Assembly (NCBI RefSeq): GCF_001544535.1
Contig: NZ_FCON02000013.1
Coordinates: forward strand, 1-64,000
Origin: Caballeronia choica
Lineage (GTDB): Bacteria > Pseudomonadota > Gammaproteobacteria > Burkholderiales > Burkholderiaceae
DNA: 64,000 nt
Direction of reading: 5' to 3'
This document shows, in pieces, positions 53,795 to 61,671 of the stretch (its first letter is position 1; each line of letters opens with the position of its first letter). A model generated the notes under the pieces. That model made no database searches. It was not told the origin of the DNA and saw nothing but the letters and a program-made list of their open reading frames with translations. Both the position numbers and the translations under genes were made by a program.

Positions 53795-54868
53795 ATGCGA
53801 ATTCTCCAGGTCATACTGGCACCACGCCTGTCGGGGGCAGAAGTGCTCGCGAAGGGGGTCGCGATCGGGCACCAGCGGGGCGGACACAGTGTGTGCATCG
53901 CGTCCCTGATGCCGGAGCACAGCGACTTCGAACACATCAGCGCCGAGCTCCGGTCGCATGGTGTGACGTGCCTCTTTCCGAAGCGCAACTATCGCAAGCT
54001 GGGCAGGCTGCTGTTCCTCTTTCAGGCAATCCGCACGTTCAAGCCGGACATCATCTTCGCCCACGCGACCATTGCCGCGCTCTATGTGCGCGCGCTGCCG
54101 ACGCGCGTGCCTATCGTCTGGGTCATGCACTCCGGCGCCAACGACTTCTCGAACAGCGCGCTGTTGCGTGCCGAACGCCTGTTGTCGGGCCGGGCGAAAG
54201 CGGTGATCGGCGTGTCGCAGAAGAATATCGACGAATACGTGAAGGAGATCGGCCTGCATCCGTCGATGATCGTGGTGCCGAACGGCGTGGACATCTCGCG
54301 CTTCACCGACGACGTGCCCGTGACGCCGGTCGCCTACAAGCAGATCGTGCAGGTCGGCCGCTACATTCCGGAGAAGAACCATTTGCAGACGGTCCACGCT
54401 TTCGCGCGCGTCGCGAAGGCCGATCCGGACGCGCGCTTGCTGCTGTGCGGCGTGATCGAGAACGTCGCGTATCACGCGGCGGTGGTCGCTCTCGTCGCGA
54501 AACTCGGGCTGCAGGAGCGCGTCGTGATCGAGGGGCCGCAGTCCAATGTCGCGCAGATCCTGCGGGCATCGGCGGCGTTCGCGATGCCGTCGAGCTTCGA
54601 GGCGCACAGCATCGGCTTTCTGGAGGCGCTGGCGTCGGGCATTCCGGTCGTGGCGAACGCGATTCAGTCGTTCGCTTTCGCGGGTAATTTCCCCGGCGTG
54701 CAACTGCTCGATACGAGCGATGCCGACGCGTACGGCCGCGCGCTGCTCGAATCGCTGTCGCAGCCGCGCGCGACGCGTCCGCTCACCGGGCTCACGCTGC
54801 AAAGCACCGCCGACCGATATCTCGCCATCGCGCGCGATGTGCTGAACTTGCGGGTGGGATTGAGTTGA
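53795..54868 (+). CDS. GT4-family glycosyltransferase
   Basis: A 357-residue GT-B glycosyltransferase of the GT4 type. The N-terminal Rossmann half has the Gly-rich RLSGAEVLAKGVA and the TFKPDIIFAHAT strand. The C-terminal half has QVGRYIPEKNHLQTVHAF and the E-x7-E motif in SSFEAHSIGFLEALASGIPV. It likely acts on a surface polysaccharide or glycolipid. It stands alone and is convergent with the PIG-L gene; no polysaccharide cluster is visible. Confidence 0.9.
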   Translation: MRILQVILAPRLSGAEVLAKGVAIGHQRGGHSVCIASLMPEHSDFEHISAELRSHGVTCLFPKRNYRKLGRLLFLFQAIRTFKPDIIFAHATIAALYVRALPTRVPIVWVMHSGANDFSNSALLRAERLLSGRAKAVIGVSQKNIDEYVKEIGLHPSMIVVPNGVDISRFTDDVPVTPVAYKQIVQVGRYIPEKNHLQTVHAFARVAKADPDARLLLCGVIENVAYHAAVVALVAKLGLQERVVIEGPQSNVAQILRASAAFAMPSSFEAHSIGFLEALASGIPVVANAIQSFAFAGNFPGVQLLDTSDADAYGRALLESLSQPRATRPLTGLTLQSTADRYLAIARDVLNLRVGLS

Positions 54869-54902
54869 AGCCCTGATGCCGCGATGATCGCGGCGGGATA
54901 GC

Positions 54903-54947
54903 AAAAACGCGGCGCCGTTCCAGGTTCTGGACGGCGCCGCGTCTTTT
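54903..54947. terminator. strong bidirectional terminator
   Basis: ACGCGGCGCCG (54907-54917) pairs with CGGCGCCGCGT (54932-54942), and TCCAG pairs with CTGGA inside, with a single bulged T and a GTT loop. AAAAA precedes and CTTTTTG follows. It serves the glycosyltransferase and the convergent PIG-L gene. Confidence 0.92.
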
Positions 54948-54963
54948 TGTCCGCGCAAATCGG

Positions 54964-57357
54964 CTACTGCGCGAGCGACCGGAGCCAGAGCGATTCGGAA
55001 TACAGACCCGGCAGGTTGCCCCAGATTTGCACCGGCCCGAACTTCGACGACGGGTCGAAGTCATAGCCCGACAGGCTCGGCGCGCCGCCCGTGAAATAGA
55101 ACTCGCCGAGTGTCGCGTTGGCGCGCCTGAACAGCATCAGCGTCGTGCGATCGTTGCGGCGGATGAGCGCGGGCATGGTATCGGCGTAGGACGTATCGGC
55201 GAGCGTCCCGACGCGAACGGGCGGGCCGAAGGTCTTGCCGCCCTTCATCTTCCACACGTCGATGCTGGCGTTGTCGCCGCGTGGCTGAAGCACGACGAGA
55301 TCGTCGATGCCGGTGCCTTCCACGTCGCCGGCCGCCACTTTCACCGACGCACGCGGGAACTGCGGGTAGGGCGTGCCACGCTCGCCGGCCGAGAACGCGC
55401 TGCCGGTGCTCGCGATCTGCGTGACGGCGAGCGCCGAGTTCACGTTCTCGACGGCCAGCAATCCCTCGCGCGACGAACCCGCGAGGCGGGCCGGCAGGAA
55501 GCGCGCGGCGGCGTCGAGTTGGGGCGCCTCGAGCCAGCGCACTGGCGCGTTCGCGGTAGCGGCATTGCCGGTCAGCACCCAGAGGTCGAGGCCGGCGTCG
55601 TCGCGTTTTTGCGCGATCATGACGTCGGCGCGGCCGTGGCCGTTGAAGTCGGCGGCGACGTATTGCTGCGCCGTGTCCGGCGTGAACGCGGAACTCGTCT
55701 GGTACCAGAGACGCGGCGCCTCGAAGCGGCTGCCGTTGCTGCGCAACAGCCAGAACGCCGTGCCGCCATTGCGCGGCGTGACGACCATCAGATCGGCGCG
55801 GCCGTCGCCGTCGAAATCCGCGACGAGAAAGCGCGCGCCGTCGAAACACAGCGTGTCGGCACGGCAGGTAGGCGCCGTGGCTTCGGGATCGAAGGGCACG
55901 GCATTCAGGTACCACGGCATCGCACCTTCGAAACGCGACATCTCCGCGACCCACACGTTGAAGCCCGGGCCGTCCTTGCGGCGTTGCACGTAGACCGTGC
56001 TGGCGCGGCCGGAGCCGCGGACGTCGCCATAGAGCGCGCCTTCCTCGCGCGTGTCGGACCATTGCGAGCGGGGCGTGGTCGCCCAGCGGAATTCGGCGGT
56101 CAGAAGCGAGCAGCGTCCGATCGATAGCGCGCCGTTCACGGCTCCCAGGCAATGTCCGAGCGGCGTGTAGACGAGCCCGAAATCCCACGGTGTCCAGCGT
56201 TGGGCCGCGGCGCCCGCGTTGCAGGCTTCCTCGACAAGCCGGCCATCACGTTCGGCGACGCATCGATGCGTGCTGTCGTTGACGAGTTGCGCGTCGTTCT
56301 TGTCGCCGGGTTTGACCGGCAGCGGCTGCCAGATCCAGTCTTGCGAGGCGGAGTCGGAGCAGACCGCGAGACGAGGGCTTTTCCCCGCGCCGCCGCCGGA
56401 ATCGAGGCACTGGCTGGAGTATTCGTTCACGAGGCGCGTCGGCCGCGGCTGGAACTCCGCGCCGGGATCGCTCGTGCGGGCGGCGCTGAAGTAACGGCGC
56501 GCGACCCAGTTGCCGTCCCACTGATACTCGCCGAAGACGTGTCCCGCATCGTTGCCATCGACCGCGAAGTAGCTGCCGACGGTGTCGCGCTTTCGCAAGG
56601 TCTCGGCGGTGCTGAGGTTCTTCGGCAGGCCGGCGGTCGGATAGGTGACGTGATAGCCGATCGGCAGGTTCTTGTTCAGGCCCTGCGCGACGACGCGTGT
56701 GATCCGCGCCGCGTAGATATGGTCGGGATGTTCGATGAACGGAACCGTGTCCGGGTTGAGCGTGTACACCTCGATGGCCGGCGTCAGGATCGCGCGCAGC
56801 GTGGCGATGAGGGCGCGGCGGTCGTAGGTTGTGGCGCCGGTGCCGTCGGTGTTCATCGGATAGGTGGTGAGCGTCTCGCCACGGTCCCACAAGAGGCCGA
56901 GCGGGACTTTGCCGCCGCGCACGGCGCCGCCGGGCAGACGCAATTCGAGCAGCTTCACCCTCGGCTGATGGGTCAGCACGAGTTCGTGTACCGGTTTGCC
57001 GGCGAACGTCGCGTTCGATTCGAGCCACTCGTTCGGAACCCCCGCCATCCGTGCATAGGCGAGCTTGGTGCCGGTTTCGCGCAGCAGCACGTAGTCGAAT
57101 TTGGCGCCGTTCGCGCCGCCGATCAAATGCACGACGGTGACGCACCAGCCGGCGTCGATCTTGTCGCTGATGCCGGGGTTGACGAAGAGGAGGTCGTCGT
57201 CGAGGTGCGCTACGACGGTCACGAGCGTGCCGGCGTGACAGTCGGCGTTCGGTTCGGCGGCTAGCGCGCGTTGCGGGGGGACCAGCACCGCGGAGAGGGC
57301 GAACAGCAGTGCGTGCCATACGAGCCACGCGATCGACGTCGACCTGCCTCTGCGCAT
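54964..57357 (-). CDS. secreted PIG-L deacetylase / ricin-lectin / FG-GAP protein
   Basis: A 797-residue exported protein. After a signal peptide (cleaved near ALA, residue 33) comes a PIG-L/LmbE-like N-acetylglucosaminyl deacetylase domain (about 45-290), with the metal motif AHLDDDLLF in place of AHPDDE and the later His in EHPDH. Residues about 310-430 look like a ricin-B lectin trefoil (QCLDSGGG, CVAERDGRL, QRWTPW). The C-terminal 350 residues carry FG-GAP/VCBS repeats (VADFDGDGRADLMVV, AADFNGHGRADVM). It may deacetylate an extracellular glycan bound by its lectin part; the substrate is unknown. Confidence 0.87.
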   Translation of the reverse strand: MRRGRSTSIAWLVWHALLFALSAVLVPPQRALAAEPNADCHAGTLVTVVAHLDDDLLFVNPGISDKIDAGWCVTVVHLIGGANGAKFDYVLLRETGTKLAYARMAGVPNEWLESNATFAGKPVHELVLTHQPRVKLLELRLPGGAVRGGKVPLGLLWDRGETLTTYPMNTDGTGATTYDRRALIATLRAILTPAIEVYTLNPDTVPFIEHPDHIYAARITRVVAQGLNKNLPIGYHVTYPTAGLPKNLSTAETLRKRDTVGSYFAVDGNDAGHVFGEYQWDGNWVARRYFSAARTSDPGAEFQPRPTRLVNEYSSQCLDSGGGAGKSPRLAVCSDSASQDWIWQPLPVKPGDKNDAQLVNDSTHRCVAERDGRLVEEACNAGAAAQRWTPWDFGLVYTPLGHCLGAVNGALSIGRCSLLTAEFRWATTPRSQWSDTREEGALYGDVRGSGRASTVYVQRRKDGPGFNVWVAEMSRFEGAMPWYLNAVPFDPEATAPTCRADTLCFDGARFLVADFDGDGRADLMVVTPRNGGTAFWLLRSNGSRFEAPRLWYQTSSAFTPDTAQQYVAADFNGHGRADVMIAQKRDDAGLDLWVLTGNAATANAPVRWLEAPQLDAAARFLPARLAGSSREGLLAVENVNSALAVTQIASTGSAFSAGERGTPYPQFPRASVKVAAGDVEGTGIDDLVVLQPRGDNASIDVWKMKGGKTFGPPVRVGTLADTSYADTMPALIRRNDRTTLMLFRRANATLGEFYFTGGAPSLSGYDFDPSSKFGPVQIWGNLPGLYSESLWLRSLAQ

Positions 57358-57484
57358 GACGCCTCCGTAAGCGCTGGTTTAGTCGGGAAAAGCGAAAAGC
57401 TTGCCGTCGGCGGGCGCAGTCGTCGGTGTCCGACCGAACATGTATGAAGTTTCGACGAGAGGGGCGCGGCTGTCGACCAAAAAC

Positions 57485-57517
57485 AAAAGCCCCGCAGAGG
57501 GTTGGCTCTGCGGGGCT
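57485..57517 (-). terminator. minus-strand terminator, possibly that of ssrA
   Basis: AGCCCCGCAGAG (minus strand, 12-bp stem, 57506-57517 with 57488-57499) is followed by TTTTGTTTTTGG. It terminates minus-strand transcription coming from the element side. No supported minus-strand gene lies directly before it, which fits a terminator left behind when the element entered the tmRNA gene. Confidence 0.8.
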
Positions 57518-57550
57518 CGTGCTGACGGTGTGCTGTCGGCTACTGAATAT

Positions 57551-57564
57551 TGGTGGAGGCGGCG
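57551..57564 (-). other. candidate attachment site: 3' end of tmRNA gene
   Basis: On the minus strand CGCCGCCTCCACCA equals the 3' acceptor end that I recall for beta-proteobacterial tmRNA, including the encoded CCA. It is followed by a rho-independent terminator, as a real ssrA end would be. The upstream part of ssrA is missing and the integrase gene begins within 150 bp. This is the expected left junction of an element inserted in ssrA; the intact copy should be past the right end. Confidence 0.5.
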
Positions 57565-57710
57565 ACCGCCAAATTCGATTCCGCCATATTCCTCTGCAAT
57601 CCAGATAAGCTATTTATAGTCAGTAAGTTAGACCGAAAACATGTCCGTTGAAGTCTATAATATTCCGGCACCTTCCGGCGTCCGCCGATGGGCTGAATGA
57701 TGGGCTGAAG

Positions 57711-58973
57711 ATGGCACTGACAGACAAACAAGCGCGTGCACTGCGACCGGATGACAAGCCGGTTTTCGATGGCAAGGTAACGGGGCTGTTTCTTGCACCC
57801 ACCAAAGCCGGTAGCAAATGGACTTTGCGCTTTACCAGCCCGATTACGGGCAAACGGCGCGATGCGGGCCTTGGCACTTACCCCGAAACGTCAATTGCAG
57901 ACGCCCGCGAAAAAGCGCTTGCTATGCGCAGAATCCTCGACGCTGGCGACGATCCAATTGAACAGCGTAACCGCGAGCGCGAAGCGGCGTCGATTGTTGC
58001 CGCTGCGCTCACCTTCGAGAAGGCGGCGCGCGAAGTTCACGCAGAATTGAAGCCGAGTTGGCGCAACGAAAAGCATCAGAATGATTGGATTCGTTCGCTT
58101 GAGGCTTACGTGTTTCCAAAGCTCGGCGCGAAGAGTCTCGACGCGATCACTCCCGCTGATTGCGCGGACGTGTTGCGGCCCATTTGGCTCGATAAACAGG
58201 AAACCGCCAGTCGCACGCGGCAGCGGATGCACGCCGTCATGCAATGGGCGTGGGCACATGGGCATGTCGCGGCGAATCCCGTTACGGTAGTGGATCACAT
58301 CCTGCCGAAGCAGACGGGCAAGAAGGAACACCAACCGGCGATGCCTTGGCGCGATGTACCTGAGTTCGTGAAGGATCACGTTGTCGGATTCAAGCAAGGC
58401 GAAGGCACGCGCGCCGCCCTGCTGTTCCTGATACTGACGGCGGCGCGCAGCGGCGAAGTACGCGGCGCGACGTGGAGCGAACTCGACCTCGACGCAGGTG
58501 TCTGGAGCATTCCCGCCGAGCGGATGAAAGCCAAGGAAGCGCACCGCGTGGCTTTGTCGGCCCCGGCGCTTGCACTTGCAAAGACCCTGAAAGAGCAGAA
58601 GCTACATGAGACGTTGGTCTTTCCGTCACCGCGCGGAAAGGTACTCAGTGACATGGTGCTCACGTCGTTTCTGCGCCGCGTGGAGGCAAAGAGCGACACG
58701 CCTGAACGCGTAGCGACGGCGCACGGCTTTCGCAGCAGTTTCCGCGATTGGGCCAGCGAACACGGATACGCCCGCGACCTTGCCGAGCGGGCACTCGCGC
58801 ATACCGTGGCAAACAAGGTGGAGGCGGCTTACCACCGCACGGACTTGCTAGAGCAGCGCCGCCCGCTGATGGACGCATGGGCGCGCCATGTTGTCGATGC
58901 GGGTCTATTTGAACAAGCGGCCCGCCAAACCGCGCGGGCCACACGCCAGTCAGCGCTGGCCTCGGCTGTCTGA
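57711..58973 (+). CDS. P4-type tyrosine recombinase / integrase
   Basis: A 420-residue phage-type integrase. The N-terminal DUF4102 arm-binding domain (1-85; MALTDKQARALRPDDKPVFD, RDAGLGTYPE) is followed by a core-binding domain (about 100-195) and the catalytic domain. All catalytic residues are visible: Arg246 in AARSGE, His338-x-x-Arg341 in HGFRSS, His364 in LAHTV and Tyr374 in AAYHRTD. The start at 57711 matches the family; an in-frame extension to 57648 is unlikely. It faces away from the proposed att site. Confidence 0.95.
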   Translation: MALTDKQARALRPDDKPVFDGKVTGLFLAPTKAGSKWTLRFTSPITGKRRDAGLGTYPETSIADAREKALAMRRILDAGDDPIEQRNREREAASIVAAALTFEKAAREVHAELKPSWRNEKHQNDWIRSLEAYVFPKLGAKSLDAITPADCADVLRPIWLDKQETASRTRQRMHAVMQWAWAHGHVAANPVTVVDHILPKQTGKKEHQPAMPWRDVPEFVKDHVVGFKQGEGTRAALLFLILTAARSGEVRGATWSELDLDAGVWSIPAERMKAKEAHRVALSAPALALAKTLKEQKLHETLVFPSPRGKVLSDMVLTSFLRRVEAKSDTPERVATAHGFRSSFRDWASEHGYARDLAERALAHTVANKVEAAYHRTDLLEQRRPLMDAWARHVVDAGLFEQAARQTARATRQSALASAV

Positions 58974-59054
58974 CGATCAGACGCAGTTTCAGGAGGCGCG
59001 CAAGGTCAATGTCTTTATCGCGCGCCGCCGCTTGGAATGATTGAACGCGCTTGT

Positions 59055-59765
59055 TCAGCCGCCAAGCGCCACGCCCGAATTCGGACGCGTCTTCGCGATC
59101 AGGTCACTCCATACGCGATCCAAGCTCGCATCGGTCAATTTGTGTCGCGGACGTTCGCGTGGGAAAAGATGGTAGTGACACGCCGTCTCAACGATGCGGC
59201 GTTGCTCCCGCTGTATTTGATCGCGCAACTCATCAATGTGATACATGATCGAATGCCCATGATGTTTGTCTGCATTGATGGCCTTTTCAAGAAAGGGCTT
59301 CGTCTGCGTGCTTAGTTCGTCCACCAGCAGCGCCGAGCGCATGACCACCTTGAACCCGATGGCGATCAGCCTCGTTGAATTCAACGCTTTGGCGTCTTCG
59401 TCGTGCAGCGGGGTATGGGGTTCGGTCAATGTTTCGAGTGGCGTCAGGTATTGCTCCGCCGCGCTGGCGATTTCCGCGCGAAGCGTTTTCAATTCTTCCT
59501 TGTATGCCTTCAGACCGTCGATAACATAGCCGACCAACCGTCGCGTCTGTTCTGACCGGGCGTTCCGCTGAACCCATAGTTCATCGTAAAACTTGTCCAC
59601 GAAGAACATGCAGTTGGCTGTTACCAGAAAGCCGCAAGCAATGACGCGCGACGCATTGATTTGTTCCATCTCAATCAACGCCGCGCGACCTTTGTCGGAT
59701 TGACGATTCAGGAACGAGGAATTGGGATTGGCCTGTAGGGCGGCATTGACGATTTCGTGAATCAT
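59055..59765 (-). CDS. unknown element protein, 236 residues
   Basis: I do not recognise this protein. It is mostly helical. A central coiled-coil-like part is near 80-110 (KAYKEELKTLRAEIASAAEQ), and a second helical half contains DELSTQTKPFLEKAIN. No signal peptide or certain membrane segment is present. It is convergent with the integrase and is the last gene of the minus-strand operon of the element. GGAG precedes the start. Confidence 0.7.
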   Translation of the reverse strand: MIHEIVNAALQANPNSSFLNRQSDKGRAALIEMEQINASRVIACGFLVTANCMFFVDKFYDELWVQRNARSEQTRRLVGYVIDGLKAYKEELKTLRAEIASAAEQYLTPLETLTEPHTPLHDEDAKALNSTRLIAIGFKVVMRSALLVDELSTQTKPFLEKAINADKHHGHSIMYHIDELRDQIQREQRRIVETACHYHLFPRERPRHKLTDASLDRVWSDLIAKTRPNSGVALGG

Positions 59766-59779
59766 GGTGTGCTCCTGCG

Positions 59780-60172
59780 TTACGCCCGTTCACTCGCTTC
59801 CAAACGGGTGAGCGGGCACAGTGACAAGGTTGGAAGACCGGCGCTACACCAAACCGGTGAGCCTTTCGGCTCCCCTGCCACGGCCCGCCCATAGACGTGC
59901 AGAAGCAACGCAGCACCTGCTTGCGCAGGTGTGCGGGTGTAGCGATAACAGGCTTCCAAACCTGACCGTCGAGTCTCGACGGCGATCGCATTATAAATCG
60001 CGCAGCGCCCGCCAATTGCAACCGCACGGTTCACAAGTGCGTAATGGTGCGTTAGGAAAAAAACCGACGCAGCTACAAGAATGGCGCGGGTCTTCGCTTC
60101 CGCATCGCATCGGTCGCTAGGAAGGACCCCGTGCCCTCTGCGGGGACGGGTCGCTGCTATACGCGCGACCAC
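59780..60172 (-). CDS. possible Ash-like satellite protein
   Basis: A 130-residue frame with segments (YNAIAVETRRSGLEACYRY, ALLLHVYGRAVAGEP) that resemble small proteins often annotated near P4-like satellite operons as Ash-family or hypothetical. The DNA includes a perfect hairpin, CACCTGC-TTGC-GCAGGTG (59914-59931), so the stretch may instead encode a structured RNA. Coding status is uncertain. Confidence 0.35.
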   Translation of the reverse strand: MVARIAATRPRRGHGVLPSDRCDAEAKTRAILVAASVFFLTHHYALVNRAVAIGGRCAIYNAIAVETRRSGLEACYRYTRTPAQAGAALLLHVYGRAVAGEPKGSPVWCSAGLPTLSLCPLTRLEASERA

Positions 60173-60182
60173 CAGCGCCTCA

Positions 60183-60407
60183 TTATTCGACGCCCGTAAG
60201 ACGCTCCTGACACTCGCGCAAGAGGTCGACTAGACAGCGCGCGTCTTCTCGCCATCCTGCTGAACGCATCCCGTGTGTGCGTGCGTTACGCGAAGCGATC
60301 ATTTTTCCGGCTTCACTGCGCGGGCCGGTTGAGCTTTCCCACGGTCGCCAATGACGGATGGCTTTCGCCTGCTGCGCCCGTTGATCCGGGGTCCAATGTC
60401 TGCCCAT
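60183..60407 (-). CDS. small conserved phage-type protein
   Basis: A 74-residue basic protein. The segment STGPRSEAGKMIASRNARTHG resembles a motif common in small proteins of proteobacterial prophages (WxPWxxSTGPRTxxGKxxSSRNAxKHG). The function is unknown. Its first 95 bp overlap the 3' end of the preceding gene in another frame, so it is probably translated by re-initiation. Confidence 0.65.
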   Translation of the reverse strand: MGRHWTPDQRAQQAKAIRHWRPWESSTGPRSEAGKMIASRNARTHGMRSAGWREDARCLVDLLRECQERLTGVE

Positions 60408-60963
60408 CGCGTTCGTCCGTTAATAGTTCGTTCGTCGGTTCGCCGTTTTGCCCGCGCGCGCGAGTGTCGGGCGGCGCGCTGTCTTTCGCCCCATTGTTCA
60501 CCTGCTGCGGGCCGTTGGCGATGTTCGCCTGCCTGACAAACGCGACCGGGCGCGGATTCCTGATTTCGGCCAGCGCTTCGAGTGTCGCTCGCGATTGCGC
60601 CTGGGCCTTCAGCGCCAGAATGAGATGCGCCTGAAACTGGTTCAGGAATTCGCAGCCTGCCGCCTTGCGGGCCAGTTGATTGAAGATCATGTCCAGCGTG
60701 TTCGCTTGCGTCATAAGCATCGTTTCGACGCCGGACATGTCACCCGCCTTTACTGCGTCCGTTTGCTCGCGTAGTTCGGCAAGATAGGCGTCCAGCATCA
60801 CGTCCCCGAACATGGGCTGTGCGTACTTCTCCGCCGCCGCGCCGCCGCGAATGAACGGGCTTGCCGCAAAGAACGCTGTGCGCTTGACCGGATCGACAGC
60901 CTTGTCTGGTATTTTCGGGATTTGCTTCTGCGGCTCTGACTTCGCCTTTGATTTCGTCGCCAT
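60313..60963 (-). CDS. unknown element protein, 216 residues
   Basis: I do not know a function. A basic Lys-rich N-terminus (KSKAKSEPQKQIPKIPDK) is followed by a helical core at about 50-145 (MLDAYLAELREQTDAVKAGD, LNQFQAHLILALKAQAQSR). A disordered tail rich in Gly, Pro and Thr follows. Similar proteins occur next to replication genes of integrative elements in Burkholderiales. It is in the alpA-led operon. Confidence 0.7.
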   Translation of the reverse strand: MATKSKAKSEPQKQIPKIPDKAVDPVKRTAFFAASPFIRGGAAAEKYAQPMFGDVMLDAYLAELREQTDAVKAGDMSGVETMLMTQANTLDMIFNQLARKAAGCEFLNQFQAHLILALKAQAQSRATLEALAEIRNPRPVAFVRQANIANGPQQVNNGAKDSAPPDTRARGQNGEPTNELLTDERDGQTLDPGSTGAAGESHPSLATVGKLNRPAQ

Positions 60964-61041
60964 CGTTTCGTCTCACTCGTTCGAGTTGACCTGAATAATC
61001 CTCGACATGCTGGCGCGATGAAGCAACCGCGCCGCTCTGCG

Positions 61042-61671
61042 TCAGGCTCGCCGGTCGTCCAACCCTTCGCCGCGCCAAGCGCGCGCCGCCAATCGCTCGC
61101 GCTCCGCCGCTTGCGCGCGCCGTTCTCGCAATCGTGCGCCGAAGTGCGCAAGGTCATGCAACAGGTTTGCCAGTGAGCCATTCATCGACAGCGACAGGAT
61201 TTCGTCCTGATGTGCAAGCGGCCAACCTTCACGCGCCGCCAGTTCGTCAACTGTCGCGCGCAGTTCGTCGCGCAACTGGCGCACGTCATCCGGGGACAGG
61301 TACGGTCCCCACGGAAAAAACGGACCATCTTCAACGGGCAGCCCGCCGCAATCGGACGACGCGTCGGCGGATACTTTTGAGGGGCGCTCAAAAATCGGGG
61401 TTACGCGGGTTACATGGGTTACGCCCGCCGCTGCGCCTTGACTGGCGGGCGTTTGCGCGTTACCCGTTTTTGCGGGAAACGTAACTCCGTAACCCGTCGC
61501 GGGGTTACAGGCAGAGGTTGACGTAACCCCATCCAGGTTACGGGGTAACGCTAGCGACGAAACCGGGTTACGCTCAAACCCTTGTGACGCAAGGCTCGGC
61601 GGATCTTGTAACCCCGTAACCCGTGTCACCCGGTTTTTTGTACGGGAAATAAAACTTCGCGGGATCGTCAT
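61042..61671 (-). CDS. element protein overlapping an iteron-like DNA cluster
   Basis: A 209-residue protein. The first third is low-complexity (NRVTRVTGLQ, GVTHVTRVTPIF), because the DNA is packed with GTTAC/GTAAC motifs. The C-terminal half is helical and normal (YLSPDDVRQLRDELRATVDE, LLHDLAHFGARLRERRAQA). The start overlaps the stop of the DUF927 gene (ATGA). The function is unknown. The N-terminal part may be constrained more by the DNA signal than by the protein. Confidence 0.7.
   Translation of the reverse strand: MTIPRSFISRTKNRVTRVTGLQDPPSLASQGFERNPVSSLALPRNLDGVTSTSACNPATGYGVTFPAKTGNAQTPASQGAAAGVTHVTRVTPIFERPSKVSADASSDCGGLPVEDGPFFPWGPYLSPDDVRQLRDELRATVDELAAREGWPLAHQDEILSLSMNGSLANLLHDLAHFGARLRERRAQAAERERLAARAWRGEGLDDRRA
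61400..61620. repeat. iteron-like GTTAC/GTAAC cluster, candidate replication origin
   Basis: Thirteen exact copies of GTTAC or its complement lie in 221 bp. Direct copies start at 61400, 61409, 61418, 61459, 61504, 61537 and 61567; reverse copies at 61481, 61489, 61523, 61545, 61608 and 61616. Many neighbours are spaced 8 or 9 bp and extended to GGGTTAC. Chance expectation for a 5-mer on both strands is about 0.4. It lies beside the DUF927 ATPase gene, as origins of satellite elements often do. Confidence 0.7.

Noticed and set aside
57574-57585. tRNA-like TTCGATTCCGCC near the integrase
   Set aside because: The flanking bases do not form a T-stem and no other tRNA parts are present. It may be part of attachment or arm sites.
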